Shown here: piece by piece, positions 33,379 to 44,319 of the stretch
Numbering within the stretch: the first letter of the stretch is position 1
Layout: the number at the start of each line of letters is the position of its first letter
Assembly (NCBI GenBank): GCA_021848365.1
Contig: JAJZUS010000003.1
Span: 51,001 to 115,000, forward strand
Source: Actinomycetes bacterium
Lineage (GTDB): Bacteria; Actinomycetota; Acidimicrobiia; Acidimicrobiales; RAAP-2
Reading direction: 5' to 3'
DNA length: 64,000 nucleotides
Notes under the pieces: generated by a model
Databases searched by the model: none
Seen by the model: only the letters and a program-made list of their open reading frames with translations
Told to the model about the DNA's origin: nothing
Made by a program: the position numbers and the translations under genes

Positions 33379-36300
33379 TGGGCCGGCGTGAGGACCTGCG
33401 CACGATCATGGTCATCGGGTCGGGGCCGATCGTGATCGGGCAGGCGTGCGAGTTCGACTACTCGGGCACCCAGGCGTGTCAGGTCCTGCGCGAGGAGGGC
33501 TACCGGGTGGTCCTCGTGAACTCCAACCCGGCGACGATCATGACGGACCCATCGATGGCCGACGTCACCTACCTCGAACCGCTCGACGTCGACGTCCTCG
33601 CCGAGATCATGGAACGAGAGCGACCCGACGCGCTGCTGCCGACCCTCGGAGGACAGACGGCGCTCAACCTCACGATGGAGCTCGTGCGTGCGGGTGTCAC
33701 CGATCGGCTCGGCGTGGAGGTGATCGGTGCTCGCCCCCAGGCGATCGAGACCGCCGAGAACCGAGAGCTGTTCAAGGCCGCCATGTCCGACATCGGCCTG
33801 CGGGTCCCCGAGTCCGGCTTCGCCCACACGGTCGAGGACGCTCTCATCATCGCCGAGGGGATCGGCTATCCGATCATCGTGCGCCCCTCCTACATCCTGG
33901 GCGGGGCGGGGACGGGCATCGCGGACGGCGCCGAGGCGTTGCGCCGCCTCGCCGCGGAGGGTCTGGCGGCGTCACCGATCGGCGAGATCCTGGTGGAGCG
34001 CTCCATCGCGGGCTGGAAGGAGTTCGAGCTCGAGGTGATGCGGGATCGCGCCGACAACTGCGTGGTGATCTGCTCAATCGAGAACGTGGACCCCATGGGT
34101 GTCCACACCGGCGACTCGATCACTGTCGCGCCCGCTCAGACGCTCTCCGACGTCGAGTACCAGGCCATGCGCGACGACGCGTTCGCCGTCCTGCGGCGGG
34201 TCGGCGTCGAGACGGGTGGATCGAACGTCCAGTTCGCGGTCGACCCCGAGACCGGTGAGCGACTGGTGATCGAGATGAACCCTCGCGTGAGCCGCTCGAG
34301 TGCTCTCGCATCGAAGGCCACCGGTTTCCCCATCGCGAAGATCGCGGCCCGGCTCGCCGTCGGCTACACGCTCGACGAGATCGTGAACGACATCACGCGC
34401 GCCACGCCCGCCAGCTTCGAGCCGGTCATCGACTACGTGGTGACGAAGATCCCTCGCTGGGCGTTCGAGAAACTGCCCGGGGCCGCTCCCGTCCTCGGCA
34501 CGCGCATGCAGTCGGTGGGCGAGGTCATGGCGATCGGGCGTACGTTCGCGGAGTCCCTGCAGAAGGCCGTGCGATCCCTCGAGCAGGGGCGACTGGGCTT
34601 CGCCGCCGGGCCGAATCGAGAGTTCGCGGGGGTCGACGAGGACGAGCTCTGGCATCGCTGCGAGGTTGCGACGCCCGAACGGCTCTACGCGCTGCACGAG
34701 ATCTTGTGGCGCGGCGTCGATCCCGACGAGGTGGCGCGTCGCACGAGGATCGACCCGTGGTTCGTTCGTGAGATGTCGACCATCGTCGAGGTCGAACGCG
34801 ACCTGCACGACGACGTCGACCTGGAGAGTGTCGACCCCTCCTCGTGGCGTCGCGTGCGTCAGAAGGGATTCTCGGACACCCAGATCGCTGCGATCACCGG
34901 GGCGCCTCTCGAGGCGGTCCGCTCCCTCCGGCGGCGCCACGCTCCGGTGACCTTCAAGACGGTCGACACCTGCGCGGCGGAGTTCGCCGCGAGCACCCCC
35001 TACCACTACAGCACCACGGAGGACGAGTCCGAGGTACTGGCTTCGGCGCGCGACCGGGTCGTGATCCTCGGCTCGGGACCGAACCGAATCGGTCAGGGGA
35101 TCGAGTTCGACTACTGCTGCGTCCAGGCCTCACAGGTCCTGCGCGAGCTGGGCTACGAGTCCGTGATGGTGAACTGCAACCCCGAGACGGTCTCGACCGA
35201 CTACTCGATCTCCGATCGCCTCTACTTCGAGCCCCTGACCCCCGACGACGTCGACGAGGTGCTGCGCGCCGAGGCGGCCTCCTGCGTCGACGGCGCCCGC
35301 GTCGTCGGGGTGATCGTGTCCCTCGGCGGCCAGACGCCCCTGAAGCTGGCCCACAGCCTGGATCCGCAGCTCGTCCTCGGGACGCCGACGCGGTCTATCG
35401 ACGCGGCCGAAGATCGTCAGCGCTGGGCGGAGATCTGTCGCGGCCTCGGACTGAGCCAGCCGCCCGGTGGCGTCGCCACGACCCTCGCGGGCGCGCGAGC
35501 GGTGGCGGCCGAGGTGGGCTTCCCACTCCTCGTTCGCCCGAGCTACGTGCTCGGGGGGCGGGCCATGGAGATCGTCTACGACGACGCCGCCCTGGCGCGA
35601 GCGATGGGCAACCTCACGGGAGCGCACGGCGCCCTGGCGCGCGAGGGCGGGGTGAGCGCCGAACGCCCTATCCTGCTCGACCGATTCCTCGAAGACGCCA
35701 TCGAGGTGGACGTCGACGCGGTGCGCGACCACGCGGGCGAGATCTATCTCGCCGGCGTCATGGAGCACGTCGAGGAGGCCGGTGTCCACTCCGGAGACTC
35801 GGCGTGTGCCCTACCGCCCCAGACGCTCAGCCCCGCGGTCATCGAGGCGATCGACGTCGCCACGACGCGCATCGCCGACGTGCTCGACGTCGTGGGGCTC
35901 ATCAACGTCCAGTTCGCCGTGAAGGAGGGTGAGGTCTACGTGCTCGAGGCCAATCCTCGCGCGAGTCGCACGGTGCCGTTCGTCTCGAAGGCGACGGGGG
36001 TCCCCCTCGCCAAGCTCGCCGTGCGACTCATGCTGGGGGCGACGATCGCCGAGCTGCGCGATCAGGGTCTCGTACCTGACGCGACACCACGTCCGAGCCA
36101 CGTCAGCGTGAAGGAGGCGGTCCTACCCTTCAACCGCTTCCCGGACGTCGACACGGTGCTCGGCCCCGAGATGCGATCGACCGGCGAGGTGATGGGCATC
36201 GGCGAGACGTTCGGGATCGCATTCGCGAAGTCCCAGCTGGCGGCGGGTACGCGACTCCCGGACTCGGGGACGGTCTTTCTCTCCCTCGCCAATCGCGACA

Positions 36301-36662
36301 AGCCGGGCGGGGTGGCGCTGGCGCGCCAGTTGACCGACCTCGGCTTCTCGCTCGTGGCGACGGCCGGGACCGCCGCCCACCTCGAGGCGGAGGGGGTTGT
36401 CGTGACCGAGCGCGTCGCCAAGCTCAGCGAGGGTGGACCAGACGCGACGGGACTCATCGCGAGTGGTGCGGTGCAATTGGTGATCAACACGCCCTCCGGT
36501 CGTGACGCCGCCGCCGACGGAGCACGGATCCGTCACTCCGCCACCGTGAACGCCGTTCCGTGCCTGACGACGCTCGCCGCGGGACTGGCGGCGGCTCGGG
36601 GCATCGCCGAGACGCGTACGCACGGCTGGCGGGTCGCGTCACTCCAGGAGCTCACCGGGTGA
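33378..36662 (+). CDS. carB: Carbamoyl-phosphate synthase large chain
   Basis: A 1094-residue enzyme with two tandem ATP-grasp synthetase halves: the first begins [20 protein letters not shown], the second [20 protein letters not shown] near residue 560. An oligomerisation segment lies between them, and the C-terminal MGS-like allosteric domain starts near residue 960 ([18 protein letters not shown]). It makes carbamoyl phosphate from bicarbonate, ammonia and 2 ATP. The start ATG at 33378 overlaps the carA stop. Confidence 0.98.
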   Translation: MGRREDLRTIMVIGSGPIVIGQACEFDYSGTQACQVLREEGYRVVLVNSNPATIMTDPSMADVTYLEPLDVDVLAEIMERERPDALLPTLGGQTALNLTMELVRAGVTDRLGVEVIGARPQAIETAENRELFKAAMSDIGLRVPESGFAHTVEDALIIAEGIGYPIIVRPSYILGGAGTGIADGAEALRRLAAEGLAASPIGEILVERSIAGWKEFELEVMRDRADNCVVICSIENVDPMGVHTGDSITVAPAQTLSDVEYQAMRDDAFAVLRRVGVETGGSNVQFAVDPETGERLVIEMNPRVSRSSALASKATGFPIAKIAARLAVGYTLDEIVNDITRATPASFEPVIDYVVTKIPRWAFEKLPGAAPVLGTRMQSVGEVMAIGRTFAESLQKAVRSLEQGRLGFAAGPNREFAGVDEDELWHRCEVATPERLYALHEILWRGVDPDEVARRTRIDPWFVREMSTIVEVERDLHDDVDLESVDPSSWRRVRQKGFSDTQIAAITGAPLEAVRSLRRRHAPVTFKTVDTCAAEFAASTPYHYSTTEDESEVLASARDRVVILGSGPNRIGQGIEFDYCCVQASQVLRELGYESVMVNCNPETVSTDYSISDRLYFEPLTPDDVDEVLRAEAASCVDGARVVGVIVSLGGQTPLKLAHSLDPQLVLGTPTRSIDAAEDRQRWAEICRGLGLSQPPGGVATTLAGARAVAAEVGFPLLVRPSYVLGGRAMEIVYDDAALARAMGNLTGAHGALAREGGVSAERPILLDRFLEDAIEVDVDAVRDHAGEIYLAGVMEHVEEAGVHSGDSACALPPQTLSPAVIEAIDVATTRIADVLDVVGLINVQFAVKEGEVYVLEANPRASRTVPFVSKATGVPLAKLAVRLMLGATIAELRDQGLVPDATPRPSHVSVKEAVLPFNRFPDVDTVLGPEMRSTGEVMGIGETFGIAFAKSQLAAGTRLPDSGTVFLSLANRDKPGGVALARQLTDLGFSLVATAGTAAHLEAEGVVVTERVAKLSEGGPDATGLIASGAVQLVINTPSGRDAAADGARIRHSATVNAVPCLTTLAAGLAAARGIAETRTHGWRVASLQELTG

Positions 36663-37564
36663 GCCGTCTGTCGACGACCGTCGGCGACGTGGCCCTGCCG
36701 TCGGCCATCCTCACCGCCGCGGGGACGGCGGGCTTCGGCGACGAGCTGGCGGCCTACGGAGACCTCGCCGACCTCGGGGCCGTCGTCACGAAGTCCGTGG
36801 CGGCCTTCCCCTGGCTGGGCAATCGCCCGCCGCGAGTCGCCAGTCAGGGCGTCGCCATGCTCAACTCGGTAGGACTGGCGGGGCCGGGCGTCGAGGCCTG
36901 GCGGCGGGAGGACCTTCCGGCGCTGCGACGCCGCGGCGCCCGAGTGGTCGCCTCGATCTGGGGACGTACGGCCGAGGAGTTCGCCGCCGCCGCTCGCGGC
37001 CTGGCCGGGGCCGAGATCGTCGCGGTCGAGGTGAACGCGAGCTGTCCCAACATCGAGGATCGCCAGTCGATGTTCGCCCACTCGGCGTCGGCGACCGCCG
37101 CCGCCGTCGAGGCGGCCGCCCCGGCGGGCGTACCCCGCTGGGTCAAGCTGAGTCCTAACACGCCGGACCTGGTGCCGATCGCGCGAGCCGCGCGAGAGGC
37201 CGGCGCCGACGCGCTCGTGCTCGTAAACACGGTCCTCGGAATGGCGATCGACGTCGAGGGGCGCCGCCCCGTGCTGGGCAACGGCGGTGGGGGAGTGAGC
37301 GGTGCCGCGATCCTCCCCATCGCCCTGCGTGCGGTGTACGAGTGCCGCGACGCCATGCCCGACGTACCCATCGTGGGCGTCGGTGGCGTGCGGTCCGGAC
37401 GCGACGCCGTCGCCATGCTCATGGCCGGCGCCGACGCGGTGGAGGTGGGGACGGCGACCTTCGCCGATCCTCGGGCTCCGTGGCGCGTCGCGCGCGAACT
37501 CGACCGCTGGCTCGCCCGTCACGGCGAGTCGGTCACCACCGTGAAGGGGGCGGCCCATGAGTGA
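36659..37564 (+). CDS. pyrD: Dihydroorotate dehydrogenase, class 1 (1B-like) catalytic subunit
   Basis: A 301-residue FMN-binding TIM barrel. The active-site base is Cys in [12 protein letters not shown], which defines class 1 (class 2 uses Ser). [31 protein letters not shown] and [27 protein letters not shown] phosphate loops follow the 1B pattern. Class 1B enzymes normally work with the Fe-S/FAD subunit PyrK, which is not encoded nearby. GTG start overlaps carB (GTGA), and the stop overlaps pyrF by 8 bases. Confidence 0.93.
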   Translation: MSRLSTTVGDVALPSAILTAAGTAGFGDELAAYGDLADLGAVVTKSVAAFPWLGNRPPRVASQGVAMLNSVGLAGPGVEAWRREDLPALRRRGARVVASIWGRTAEEFAAAARGLAGAEIVAVEVNASCPNIEDRQSMFAHSASATAAAVEAAAPAGVPRWVKLSPNTPDLVPIARAAREAGADALVLVNTVLGMAIDVEGRRPVLGNGGGGVSGAAILPIALRAVYECRDAMPDVPIVGVGGVRSGRDAVAMLMAGADAVEVGTATFADPRAPWRVARELDRWLARHGESVTTVKGAAHE

Positions 37565-38390
37565 GAGTTTCGCGGAGCGGCTCACGAGGGCCGTCGAGGC
37601 CCTCGGTCCGCTTTGCGTCGGCATCGACCCGAGCCCGGCGCTGTTGCACGCCTGGGGACTCGACGACGACGCCGGCGGCGTCGAGTACGTCGCGCGACGG
37701 GTGATCGAGAGCATGATCGGCGTCATCGCGGTCGTGAAGCCCCAGGTGGCGTTCTTCGAGCGCTTCGGATCCGCGGGGTATCTCGCGCTCGAGCGGGCTC
37801 TCGACGACGCGCGCAGCGGTGGGCTGCTCACGATCGGTGACGCGAAGCGCGGCGACATCTCGACGAGCGCCGCCGCCTACGCCGACGCCTGGCTCGATGC
37901 GGGCTCGCCTCTTCGCGTCGACGCCCTGACCGTCTCGCCCTACCTTGGAGTTGGGGCCCTGGGTCCGGTAGTGGAGCGCGCCCGGCACTCGGGTCGGGGC
38001 GTTTTCGTCGTCGCGGGCTCGTCCAACGAGGAGGGAGTGGCGCTCCAGTCGGCGCGTACCGGCGATGGAGTGTCCGTCGAGGCCCTCGTCGTCGACGAGG
38101 TCCGCGCCCTCGGCACCGGTGCCGCTCGGGGTGCGGTCGGGGTGGTCATCGGGGCGACGCGCGAGCATCGCGGGGTCGACCTACGTGATCTGCCCGGAGC
38201 GATCCTGGTCCCGGGCGTGGGAGCTCAGGGAGCCAGCGTCGAGGACGCGGCCCGGGCGACGCGCGGGGCACGCCGAGCATCGGTCCTGATCAGCGTGAGT
38301 CGTGCCGTGCTCGCGGTCGGTCCCGAGCGGCGAGTCCTCGCCCGCGAGGCCGCGCGGTGGCGCGACGAGGCCGCCGGGATCCTCCTCTGA
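37557..38390 (+). CDS. pyrF: Orotidine 5'-phosphate decarboxylase, type 2
   Basis: A 277-residue type 2 OMP decarboxylase, as usual for actinobacteria. CVGIDPSPALL at the N-terminus, VKPQVAFFERFG, and the catalytic Lys-Asp cluster in TIGDAKRGDISTSA are clear; ILVPGVGAQGAS is the phosphate loop. It produces UMP, completing the operon. Confidence 0.96.
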   Translation: MSESFAERLTRAVEALGPLCVGIDPSPALLHAWGLDDDAGGVEYVARRVIESMIGVIAVVKPQVAFFERFGSAGYLALERALDDARSGGLLTIGDAKRGDISTSAAAYADAWLDAGSPLRVDALTVSPYLGVGALGPVVERARHSGRGVFVVAGSSNEEGVALQSARTGDGVSVEALVVDEVRALGTGAARGAVGVVIGATREHRGVDLRDLPGAILVPGVGAQGASVEDAARATRGARRASVLISVSRAVLAVGPERRVLAREAARWRDEAAGILL

Positions 38391-38418
38391 CATACGGGCG
38401 CGCCGGGCGGCTGAAGGA

Positions 38419-38424
38419 TATTCT
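38419..38424 (+). promoter_or_regulatory. -10 hexamer of leaderless promoter for mihF
   Basis: TATTCT, 6-base spacer, then the GTG at 38431. Confidence 0.65.
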
Positions 38425-38430
38425 GAGGCC

Positions 38431-38751
38431 GTGACACCCGTACCGCCCACCCTCTCCCAGGACCAGCGGGTCGCCGCGTCACGCCTCGCTGTCGCCAATC
38501 GACGTCGCCGTGCCGAAGTGAAGCGTCTGATCAAGACGGGTGAACTTTCTTTGGCGGACCTCTTCGAGTTGGCGGACCACGAGGAGTGCGTGGCCCAGAT
38601 GCGGGCGTACGACTTGATCAGCGCGCTACCGGCCATCGGCGAGGTGAAGGCGGAGCGGATCATGTCGCGGGCCCAGATCGCCAAGACACGGCGGGTGCGG
38701 GGCCTCGGGCCCAAGCAGCGCGCCGAACTCTTCCGCGCCCTTGTGCGCTGA
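38431..38751 (+). CDS. mihF: Integration host factor, actinobacterial type (mIHF)
   Basis: A 106-residue basic nucleoid-associated protein. It contains the family core QRVAASRLAVANRRRRAEVK, SLADLFELADHEECVAQMRAYDLISALP, and the helix-two-turn-helix GIGEVKAERIM-like DNA-binding end. The gene order pyrF-mihF-gmk is standard in actinobacteria. Start GTG 38431 agrees with the leaderless box and the known N-terminus length. It overlaps gmk by 11 bases. Confidence 0.96.
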   Translation: MTPVPPTLSQDQRVAASRLAVANRRRRAEVKRLIKTGELSLADLFELADHEECVAQMRAYDLISALPAIGEVKAERIMSRAQIAKTRRVRGLGPKQRAELFRALVR

Positions 38752-39325
38752 GTCGCTGGTCGCCGTCCTGATCGGCCCCGGTGGGGTCGGCAAGGGAACG
38801 CTCGCGCGACGATTGGTGGACCGTGACCCACGGCTCTGGTTGAGTCGGAGTTGGACGACGCGTCCACCGCGTTCGGGGGAGCGAGGCGACGAGTACGTCT
38901 TCGTCGAGCGTGAGACCTTCGAACGGGCCATCGACGAGGGTCGCTTCCTCGAGTGGGCTCAGTTCCAGGGCAATCTGTACGGGACTCCGGTTCCGTCGGG
39001 GGAGGCCGAGGTTGACGTCCTCCTCGAGATCGAGACCCAGGGAGCAATCCAGGTTCGAGCTCAGCAACCCGACGCGGTCATCTTCCTGATCGAGCCGCCT
39101 TCGCCGGAGCACCTGGAGAGCCGTCTACGCGGACGTGGTGACTCGGACGACCACGTCAGGCGTCGCCTGGCGAGCGCTCCCGTCGAACTGAGCGCCGGGC
39201 GAGACCTCGCCGACTTCGTGATCGTCAACGACGACGTGGAGCGGGCCGCGGGGGAGATCATCTCTATACTGGAAGGGCTCCGACGGCATCGTCGAGCCGG
39301 GAAAGAGGACGGACACCATGGCTGA
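38741..39325 (+). CDS. gmk: Guanylate kinase
   Basis: A 194-residue P-loop kinase converting GMP to GDP. The P-loop is IGPGGVGKGTLARRL, unusual in having Gly-Gly-Val where many have SGAG. The GMP-binding part is SWTTRPPRSGERGDEYVFVE with FLEWAQFQGNLYGTP; the lid RGRGDSDDHVRRRL follows. The start is TTG at 38741, inside the end of mihF, suggesting translational coupling; no ATG or GTG is available before the P-loop. Confidence 0.94.
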   Translation: MCAESLVAVLIGPGGVGKGTLARRLVDRDPRLWLSRSWTTRPPRSGERGDEYVFVERETFERAIDEGRFLEWAQFQGNLYGTPVPSGEAEVDVLLEIETQGAIQVRAQQPDAVIFLIEPPSPEHLESRLRGRGDSDDHVRRRLASAPVELSAGRDLADFVIVNDDVERAAGEIISILEGLRRHRRAGKEDGHHG

Positions 39326-39668
39326 GCGCCCGACGCTGGTCGACCCCCCCATCGAGACGCTGCTCGAGGACGTGGACGGGTCGCGGTTCACCCTGGTCGC
39401 CGTGGCCTCGATTCGCGCCCGGGAGATCAACGACTACTACAACGGCCTGGGCGCCGGACGGGGATCGGTCATCCCACCCCAGGTGACCTCGCTGTCGAAC
39501 AAGTCGCTGTCGCTCGCCATGGAGGAGCTCTACGAGAGCAAGTTGAAGTTCCACCGACCGACGGCCGAGGAGCTCGAGGCCGAGCGCGTCGCGCGCGAGG
39601 AGGCGCAGGCGTCCGCGGACCCCGGCGCTAACCTCGAGAGCTTCATCGATGCCCTCCGAGACGCCTGA
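39318..39668 (+). CDS. rpoZ: RNA polymerase omega subunit
   Basis: A 116-residue small subunit that helps fold and stabilise beta-prime. The conserved part is SRFTLVAVASIRAREINDYYNGL, then KSLSLAMEELYESKLKF. Overlaps gmk by 8 bases and coaBC by 20, so the genes are tightly coupled. The C-terminal acidic tail is longer than in E. coli omega, as is usual in actinobacteria. Confidence 0.95.
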   Translation: MAERPTLVDPPIETLLEDVDGSRFTLVAVASIRAREINDYYNGLGAGRGSVIPPQVTSLSNKSLSLAMEELYESKLKFHRPTAEELEAERVAREEAQASADPGANLESFIDALRDA

Positions 39669-40881
39669 GGAGTCGTCCCCTCGAGTCGTCCTCGGAGTCG
39701 CCGGGGGGATCGCGGCCTACAAGGCCGTCGAGGTACTGCGACGGCTGCGTGAGAGCGGCTTCTCGGTCACGCCGGTCCTGACGCGCGACGCCACCCGTTT
39801 CGTGGCGCCCCTGACGTTCACGGCACTCGCCGGTGAACGAGCGAGGGTCAGTCTCTACGACGATCCCTCGACGCCCATCCCGCACACGCGTCTCGGGCAG
39901 TCGGCCGACGTGGTCGTCGTCGTCCCGACGACGGCGCACTTGATCGCGCGACTCGCCGCCGGACTGGCCGACGACCTCCTCACCGCGACAATTCTCGCGA
40001 CCCGGGCGCCGGTCCTGTTGTGCCCCGCGATGCACACGGAGATGTGGGAGCAACCGTCGGTCCAGGAGAACCTGTCGACGCTGCGGCGCCGGGGCGTCAT
40101 GGTCCTCGAGCCCGCGGACGGGCCACTCGCCGGTGGCGACAGCGGCCCCGGCCGACTGGCGGATCCCGCGGAGATCGCCGAGCTCACGACGCGGATCGTG
40201 CGCGGCTACCGCGGCCCCCTGAGCGGCGTGCGCGTCCTGGTGAGCGCCGGGGGGACGCGAGAGTCGATCGACCCCGTGCGGGTGATCACGAATCGATCGT
40301 CGGGTCGCCAGGGCCACGCGCTGGCGACCGTGGCGGCCCGCTTGGGCGCCGAGGTGACGCTCGTGACGGCGAGCGACCTCGACGTCGCCCTGGACGTCGC
40401 CCGTTCCGTCCGGGTCGTGCGGGTGGTGAGCGCCTCCGAGATGCGCGAGGCCGTGCTCGACCGGCTGGACTCGTGCGACGTCGTCATCATGGCGGCGGCC
40501 ATCGCCGACTTCACCGTTCCGCGGTCCGAGCACAAGTTGAAGAAGGCCGACGGCGTCCCCCACCTCGAGCTGAGCCCCACCCCGGACGTCCTCTCGGAGA
40601 TCCGCGAGCGCCGCCGTCCCGATCAGATCGTGGTGGGGTTCGCGGCCGAGTCCCGTGACGTCCTCGCCAACGCGACGGCGAAGCTCGAGCGCAAGGGCGT
40701 CGATCTCCTCGTCGTCAACGACGTCACGGTGCCCGGAGCGGGGTTCGAGGCCGTGACCAACGAGGTGACCCTCCTGAGTCCCACGGAGTCCCCGACCAGC
40801 ATCGCTCGCCAGTCGAAGGAGGGGGTCGCCCTGGAGGTCTTGACTAGGGTGGCCGTGATGCGCGAGCGAGGAGATCGATGA
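39649..40881 (+). CDS. coaBC: Bifunctional phosphopantothenoylcysteine decarboxylase / phosphopantothenate--cysteine ligase
   Basis: A 410-residue coenzyme A enzyme. The N-terminal flavoprotein CoaC half contains [14 protein letters not shown], the active-site region [18 protein letters not shown] and CPAMHTEMW. The CoaB half from about residue 190 begins [20 protein letters not shown], with MAAAIADF and the ligase Lys segment KLKKADG. Overlaps metK by 4 bases. Confidence 0.97.
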   Translation: MPSETPEESSPRVVLGVAGGIAAYKAVEVLRRLRESGFSVTPVLTRDATRFVAPLTFTALAGERARVSLYDDPSTPIPHTRLGQSADVVVVVPTTAHLIARLAAGLADDLLTATILATRAPVLLCPAMHTEMWEQPSVQENLSTLRRRGVMVLEPADGPLAGGDSGPGRLADPAEIAELTTRIVRGYRGPLSGVRVLVSAGGTRESIDPVRVITNRSSGRQGHALATVAARLGAEVTLVTASDLDVALDVARSVRVVRVVSASEMREAVLDRLDSCDVVIMAAAIADFTVPRSEHKLKKADGVPHLELSPTPDVLSEIRERRRPDQIVVGFAAESRDVLANATAKLERKGVDLLVVNDVTVPGAGFEAVTNEVTLLSPTESPTSIARQSKEGVALEVLTRVAVMRERGDR

Positions 40882-42077
40882 GCGATCGGACGCTATTCAC
40901 CTCGGAGTCGGTGACCGAGGGCCACCCGGACAAGATGGCGGACCAGATCTCTGACGCGGTCCTCGACGCGATCCTGGTTCACGATCCCGAGGCCCGAGTG
41001 GCCTGCGAGACGCTCCTCACGACGGGGCTGTGTGTCGTCGCCGGGGAGATCACGACGACGGCGGGGGTGGACATCAGCGCCGTCGCCCGCAAGACCATCC
41101 TCGACATCGGCTACGACGACGCGCGCAAGGGACTCGACGGCAACAGTTGCGCCGTCCTGGTGTCGCTCGGGCGTCAGAGCCCGGACATCGCCGGTGGCGT
41201 CGACGCCGCCCTCGAGCTGCGCAGCGGCCAGGGCGGAGAGGACATCCTGAACTCCCTCGGCGCCGGTGACCAGGGGATGATGTTCGGCTACGCCTGTGAC
41301 GACAACGCCGACTACATGCCGGTTCCCGTCTGGCTCGCCCACCGCCTCTCGATGCGCCTCAGTCAGGCGCGTCGCTCGGGGCTCGTGCCGTACCTGGGAC
41401 CCGACGGCAAGACCCAGGTGACGATCGTCTACGAGGGTGGACGCCCGGTAGCCGTGGACACCGTCCTCGTCTCCACCCAGCACGACGAGGGCTACGCCCA
41501 CGAGACGATCTACGCGGACGTCGTCGAGCACGTGATCACCCCGATGCTGCCGGCGGATCTCGATACCTCGTCCACCCGATTCATCGTCAATCCGTCGGGC
41601 AAGTTCGTCATCGGCGGACCCCACGCGGACGCGGGGCTCACCGGTCGCAAGATCATCGTCGACACCTACGGCGGCATGGCCCGTCACGGCGGCGGGGCCT
41701 TCTCGGGCAAGGACCCGTCCAAGGTCGACCGGTCGGCCGCCTACGCGGCGCGGTGGGTGGCCAAGCACGTCGTGGCGTCGGGGGCGGCCCGGCGCTGCGA
41801 GATCCAGGTGGCCTACGCCATCGGCGTCGCACGACCGGTATCGCTGCTCGTGGAGACCTTCGGGACCGAACGGGTCGACCGGGCCCGCATCGTTCGCGCC
41901 ATCGACGAGGTCTTCGACCTCCGTCCGGCGGCGATCATCCGCGACCTCGACCTCCAGCGGCCGATCTACCAGCGCACCGCTGCCTACGGCCACTTCGGGC
42001 GGGGAGACCAGGGCTTCACGTGGGAGCAGACGCCCCGGGTCGCGGATCTGCAGCGGGAGCTCGGGCTCGAGGGGTGA
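40878..42077 (+). CDS. metK: S-Adenosylmethionine synthetase
   Basis: A 399-residue enzyme making SAM from methionine and ATP. Signatures are [32 protein letters not shown] and [16 protein letters not shown]. No SAM riboswitch precedes it; it is embedded in the coaBC-metK-priA run. The stop overlaps the priA start. Confidence 0.98.
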   Translation: MSDRTLFTSESVTEGHPDKMADQISDAVLDAILVHDPEARVACETLLTTGLCVVAGEITTTAGVDISAVARKTILDIGYDDARKGLDGNSCAVLVSLGRQSPDIAGGVDAALELRSGQGGEDILNSLGAGDQGMMFGYACDDNADYMPVPVWLAHRLSMRLSQARRSGLVPYLGPDGKTQVTIVYEGGRPVAVDTVLVSTQHDEGYAHETIYADVVEHVITPMLPADLDTSSTRFIVNPSGKFVIGGPHADAGLTGRKIIVDTYGGMARHGGGAFSGKDPSKVDRSAAYAARWVAKHVVASGAARRCEIQVAYAIGVARPVSLLVETFGTERVDRARIVRAIDEVFDLRPAAIIRDLDLQRPIYQRTAAYGHFGRGDQGFTWEQTPRVADLQRELGLEG

Positions 42078-43768
42078 ACCCGCCGCGCGCCGTGCGCGTG
42101 GTCACGGACGTGACCACGCTCGACCGAGAGTTCGACTACCTCGTGCCCGAGGCGATGGGGACCCTCGAGGTCGGTGCCCTCGTGCGCGTCGATCTTCATA
42201 ACCGACGCGTCAGGGCGTGGGTGGTTGCGGAAGCGGAGCCGAACGCCGACCTGAAGCCCATTCTCGCCGGGCGAGGGCTGGGACCACCCCCCGATCTCGT
42301 CGAGTTGAGCGACTGGGCCGCGCAGCGCTGGGTGAGCACGCGCGTACGCTTCCTGCGCGCCGCATCGCCGCCGCGGATCGTTCGCGATCTCCCGACTCCG
42401 CCGAACGGTCCCGACGTGGGGGGCTCCCTCACGCTCGTCCCCCCCGCGGGAGTCGTCGAGGTGGCGCCGACGACCGATCCCCTGGACCTGGTTCTCGCCG
42501 TCTACCGGGCGACCCGACGAGCGGGAGCGAGCCTGCTGGTGCTCGTCCCGACCGACGGGCGCTCGCGCCGGCTCCGCGGGCGGCTCGAGCGACGGGGCAT
42601 CCCTACGGCGTCCGGCGAGGAGTGGGAGCGGGCTCGCGCTGGCTGGCCGGTGGTGGTGGGGACGCGGGGCGCGGCCTTTGCACCGATCGAGCATCTCGCG
42701 GGCGCCGTCGTGGTCGACGCCGATGACGACGGCTACGTGTCGACCGCGGCACCGACCTGGAACGCCCTCGAGGTGGTGCGCGAGCGGGCGCGTCGTGGTG
42801 GGGTGCCGTGGTGGGCGACGGCGAGCGTCCTCGACCCCGTCCTGGGGGCGGCGACGACCTCACGCGTCGACCGTCTGGCGCAGGGGTGGCCGGAGATCGA
42901 GGTCGTCGACCGACGACGCGCGGACCCCCACGACGGGGTTCTCTCGCGCGCCGCCCTCGACGCGGCGCACCGAGCCCTCGCCGGGAACGAGCCGATCGCC
43001 GTCACGGTGCTGCACCCCCGGCTCGGACGGGGGCGCCTGCTCGCGTGCGCGACCTGCGGCGAGCTACAGCGCTGCGCCGTTTGCGGTCTCGCCGAGCGGG
43101 AGGTGGGCGCGTCGCTCCAGTGCGACGATGCTCACGAGCCACGCGAGAGGTTCTGCCGATCCTGCGGCGCGACGCGCGTCCGAGCGGTGCGCTCGGGGGT
43201 CACGACCCTCGCGCGCGACGTGGCCGCGCAACTCGGACAGCCGGTGAGCGAGGTGACGTCCCAGACGGCACCGGATGGCCCACTCGAGCGTGTGGTGGTG
43301 GGAACGGAGTCCCTGTGGGGTCGCGTGCGACGCACGGCGCTCGTGGTCGTCGCGGACTTCGACGAGTACCTACTGGCCCCGCGAGCGACGGCCCGGCGCG
43401 ACGCCCTGCGGGCCCTCGCCCGGGCGGGGCGACTCGTCGGTGGCCGGGCAGAGGGCCGGGGGCGGATCATCGTGCAGACCCGACGGGGCGACGATCCCGT
43501 GGTGGTGGCGGCGCAGCGGGGCGACCTGCGCGCGGTGCGCGAGGAGGACACCCTGGTCGCCCGCGACCTCGGTCTCGCCCCGTACGGCGCGACGGCGCGA
43601 CTTCACGGCGACGGGGTCGCCGAGTTCGTGGGCGTTCTCGACGCCTCGCGTGTGCGGGTGCGGTTCGACGGCGACCGAGCCGAGGTGCACGCACCGGACG
43701 TGGCCACGCTCGTAGCGACGTTGCGGGCCCATCCCCGTCCCCCCGGACTGCGCGTCGCCGTCGAGTGA
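42074..43768 (+). CDS. priA: Primosomal protein N' (PriA), ATPase-dead actinobacterial form
   Basis: A 564-residue PriA relative. The N-terminal 3'-DNA-binding domain ([32 protein letters not shown]) and the zinc-binding cysteines [13 protein letters not shown] and CRSCG are present. The Walker A GxTGSGKT is absent: that region reads [18 protein letters not shown]. The DEAH box is [11 protein letters not shown]. As in mycobacteria, the protein cannot be an active helicase and may act as a DNA-binding restart scaffold. GTG 42074 overlaps metK (GTGA). Confidence 0.9.
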   Translation: MNPPRAVRVVTDVTTLDREFDYLVPEAMGTLEVGALVRVDLHNRRVRAWVVAEAEPNADLKPILAGRGLGPPPDLVELSDWAAQRWVSTRVRFLRAASPPRIVRDLPTPPNGPDVGGSLTLVPPAGVVEVAPTTDPLDLVLAVYRATRRAGASLLVLVPTDGRSRRLRGRLERRGIPTASGEEWERARAGWPVVVGTRGAAFAPIEHLAGAVVVDADDDGYVSTAAPTWNALEVVRERARRGGVPWWATASVLDPVLGAATTSRVDRLAQGWPEIEVVDRRRADPHDGVLSRAALDAAHRALAGNEPIAVTVLHPRLGRGRLLACATCGELQRCAVCGLAEREVGASLQCDDAHEPRERFCRSCGATRVRAVRSGVTTLARDVAAQLGQPVSEVTSQTAPDGPLERVVVGTESLWGRVRRTALVVVADFDEYLLAPRATARRDALRALARAGRLVGGRAEGRGRIIVQTRRGDDPVVVAAQRGDLRAVREEDTLVARDLGLAPYGATARLHGDGVAEFVGVLDASRVRVRFDGDRAEVHAPDVATLVATLRAHPRPPGLRVAVE

Positions 43769-43773
43769 GCCGG

Positions 43774-43779
43774 TAGCGT
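43774..43779 (+). promoter_or_regulatory. -10 hexamer of leaderless promoter for def-fmt
   Basis: TAGCGT, 6-base spacer, then the GTG at 43786. Confidence 0.6.
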
Positions 43780-43785
43780 GGACGA

Positions 43786-44319
43786 GTGACCACCCTGCCG
43801 ATCCGCGTCTACGGCGACCCCGTACTGAATCAGGTGGCCCAGCCGGTCGAGGACATCGACGGTCGCGTCGCCGCGCTCGCCGAGACGATGATCGAGACCA
43901 TGTACGAGGCCCCCGGCGTCGGGCTCGCGGCGAATCAGGTCGGGGTGCAGCGACGTCTCTTCGTCTACGACAAGGGTGACGGGCCGGTCGTCGTCGTCAA
44001 TCCGGTCATCGTCGAGACGGCGGGGGAGTGGACCTACGAGGAGGGGTGCCTCTCGGTTCCCGGACTCAGCTGGGAGATCACCCGGCCGAACGCGGTTCAC
44101 CTGCGCGGCTACGACCTCGATGGTCGCGAGATCGACATCGACACCGACGAGTTCGAGGGCCGCATCTTCCAGCACGAGATGGACCACCTCGACGGCGTTC
44201 TGCTCGTCGAGCGCCTGGACGACGAGCAGCGGCGCGCGGCGCGCAAACTCCTACGCCAGCAGCGCATGCGCCTCGCCCCCGGCGATCCCGACGGGCTCGC
44301 TCGCCTGCTGGGAGAGTAG
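43786..44319 (+). CDS. def: Peptide deformylase
   Basis: A 177-residue metalloprotease removing the formyl group from new proteins. The three motifs are GVGLAANQVGVQ, EGCLSVPG (metal Cys) and QHEMDHLDG (metal His pair and catalytic Glu). GTG start. Directly followed by fmt, whose GTG abuts the def stop, the usual functional pair. Confidence 0.97.
   Translation: MTTLPIRVYGDPVLNQVAQPVEDIDGRVAALAETMIETMYEAPGVGLAANQVGVQRRLFVYDKGDGPVVVVNPVIVETAGEWTYEEGCLSVPGLSWEITRPNAVHLRGYDLDGREIDIDTDEFEGRIFQHEMDHLDGVLLVERLDDEQRRAARKLLRQQRMRLAPGDPDGLARLLGE

Noticed and set aside
40860..40880. A SAM riboswitch before metK
   Set aside because: metK overlaps coaBC, so there is no untranslated leader in which to place one.
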